A DNA stretch of 64,000 nt from Mycobacterium bohemicum DSM 44277 (GTDB taxonomy: Bacteria > Actinomycetota > Actinomycetes > Mycobacteriales > Mycobacteriaceae). The position numbers and the translations under genes are program-made. Below, piece by piece: positions 63,524 through 64,000 of this stretch. The stretch covers positions 310,001-374,000 of the forward strand of contig NZ_CSTD01000001.1 in the NCBI RefSeq assembly GCF_001053185.1. The letters are read 5' to 3'. Every line of letters starts with the position of its first letter. The stretch's first letter is position 1. The notes under the pieces were generated by a model, which made no database searches, was not told the origin of the DNA, and saw nothing but the letters and a program-made list of their open reading frames with translations.

Positions 63524-64000
63524 ATGTCTCTTAATGTGCCCGGCGCGCCGCAGCGTCGCAGGGGTGCTGCGTTGGAGGAGGCCTTGCTGGACGCCGCGTG
63601 GGCGGAGCTGACCGAGCGCGGCTATGACGACATGACGATCGACGCCGTTGCGGTGCGGGCGGGAACCAGTCGCGCGGTGCTGTACCGGCGCTGGCCCGGC
63701 AAGCAGGATCTGGTGCTTGCCGCACTGGCGCACGAGGTGGACAAAGACGTCGTCGTCATCCCCGACACGGGCAGCCTGCGCGATGACGTCGTCGAACTGC
63801 TCCGCCAGGCCAACAAGCTCAGAGTGGGGTTGGTGGCCGCGCTGATGACCCGGCTCGGCGGCTTCTACCAGCAGACCGGGCGCAGCCTGGCCGACCTTCG
63901 GGCGCTCATTCAGGGTGACCGCGACGCAGTGCTGGAGCAGATCATCCAGCGGGCCATCGACCGAGGCGAGATCGAGCCCGAACAGGTCACCGAGCGAATC
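63524..64000 (+). CDS. TetR/AcrR-family transcriptional regulator (3' end outside window)
   Basis: ATG at 63524 (MSLNVPGAPQRRRG), open to the window end for 159 codons. The DNA-binding domain is ALLDAAWAELTERGYDDMTI then VAVRAGTSRAVLYRRWPGKQ, the classic TetR helix-turn-helix. The visible ligand-domain part (LRDDVVELLRQANKLRV, LADLRALIQGDRDAVLEQII) is helical, like the TetR_C regions of mycobacterial homologues. It is divergent from the FAD monooxygenase, with the operator between them. Confidence 0.88.
   Translation, partial: MSLNVPGAPQRRRGAALEEALLDAAWAELTERGYDDMTIDAVAVRAGTSRAVLYRRWPGKQDLVLAALAHEVDKDVVVIPDTGSLRDDVVELLRQANKLRVGLVAALMTRLGGFYQQTGRSLADLRALIQGDRDAVLEQIIQRAIDRGEIEPEQVTERI

Overview
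The window is a high-GC mycobacterial chromosome segment, most like a slow-growing species. The evidence is gene content and order (mycobacterial glnA2-glnE-glnA1, lipA-lipB-dlaT, pepB, gcvT, ilvE, cobS, adoK, asnB, ctaC, qcrCAB-ctaE, ripC, fadD15, aroG, pknL, mptA, idsA2, lppM, mraZ-rsmH-ftsL-like-pbpB), abundant GTG/TTG starts and actinobacterial proteins such as LppM, PknL, EphD and RNase AS. From memory, the order matches M. tuberculosis from about Rv2224c to Rv2163c, read in the opposite orientation. The species cannot be fixed from the sequence alone.

Layout. 0-4 kb: two tandem exported Hip1/CaeA-type serine hydrolases, then glnA2. 4-12 kb: nitrogen assimilation (glnE, glnA1) flanking accessory genes (thioesterase, F420-type monooxygenase, GNAT, small exported protein). 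12-17.4 kb: lipoate synthesis and use (lipA, lipB, epimerase-like protein, dlaT). 17.5-22 kb: ephD, a small membrane protein and an SRPBCC plus FAD-oxidoreductase pair. 22-27.8 kb: pepB, a class III adenylyl cyclase, gcvT, ilvE, cobS and a cobT remnant. 28-37.2 kb: adoK, asnB, then respiratory genes (ctaC, ctaF, mmpS3, qcrB, qcrA, qcrC, ctaE). 37.3-40.5 kb: remnants of trpD, an exonuclease gene, ripC and fadD15. 40.6-46.3 kb: SRPBCC proteins, an ArsA/GET3-like ATPase, a PlsC acyltransferase and a GT-C mannosyltransferase. 46.5-48 kb: a frameshifted IS110-family element. 48-57.5 kb: RNase AS, aroG, pknL and its substrate-like partner, mptA, idsA2, a MetF-like protein, lppM, a GNAT and a DUF3040 protein. 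57.5-62.3 kb: the start of the division/cell-wall (dcw) cluster with a clear MraZ operator. 62.3-64 kb: a FAD monooxygenase divergent from a TetR regulator, with a palindromic operator between them.

The most striking feature is damage to otherwise conserved core genes. Four junctions (near 27.91, 33.515, 37.61 and 39.185 kb) abruptly join truncated genes. At three of them two convergent genes both lose their 3' ends. The expected intervening genes (cobT 5' part, Rv2206-Rv2203 homologues, Rv2197c homologue, Rv2189c homologue and pimB') are absent. In addition pknL, the ftsL-like gene, the ArsA-like ATPase gene and the IS110 transposase each look one base (mod 3) out of frame, and the RDD-protein gene is short. 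Because some missing genes are normally essential, mis-assembly or consensus error is at least as likely as real reductive deletion.

No tRNA, rRNA, CRISPR array or prophage was seen. Regulatory structures that stand out are the MraZ repeats, an intrinsic terminator before mraZ, long inverted repeats between convergent genes and the TetR operator.
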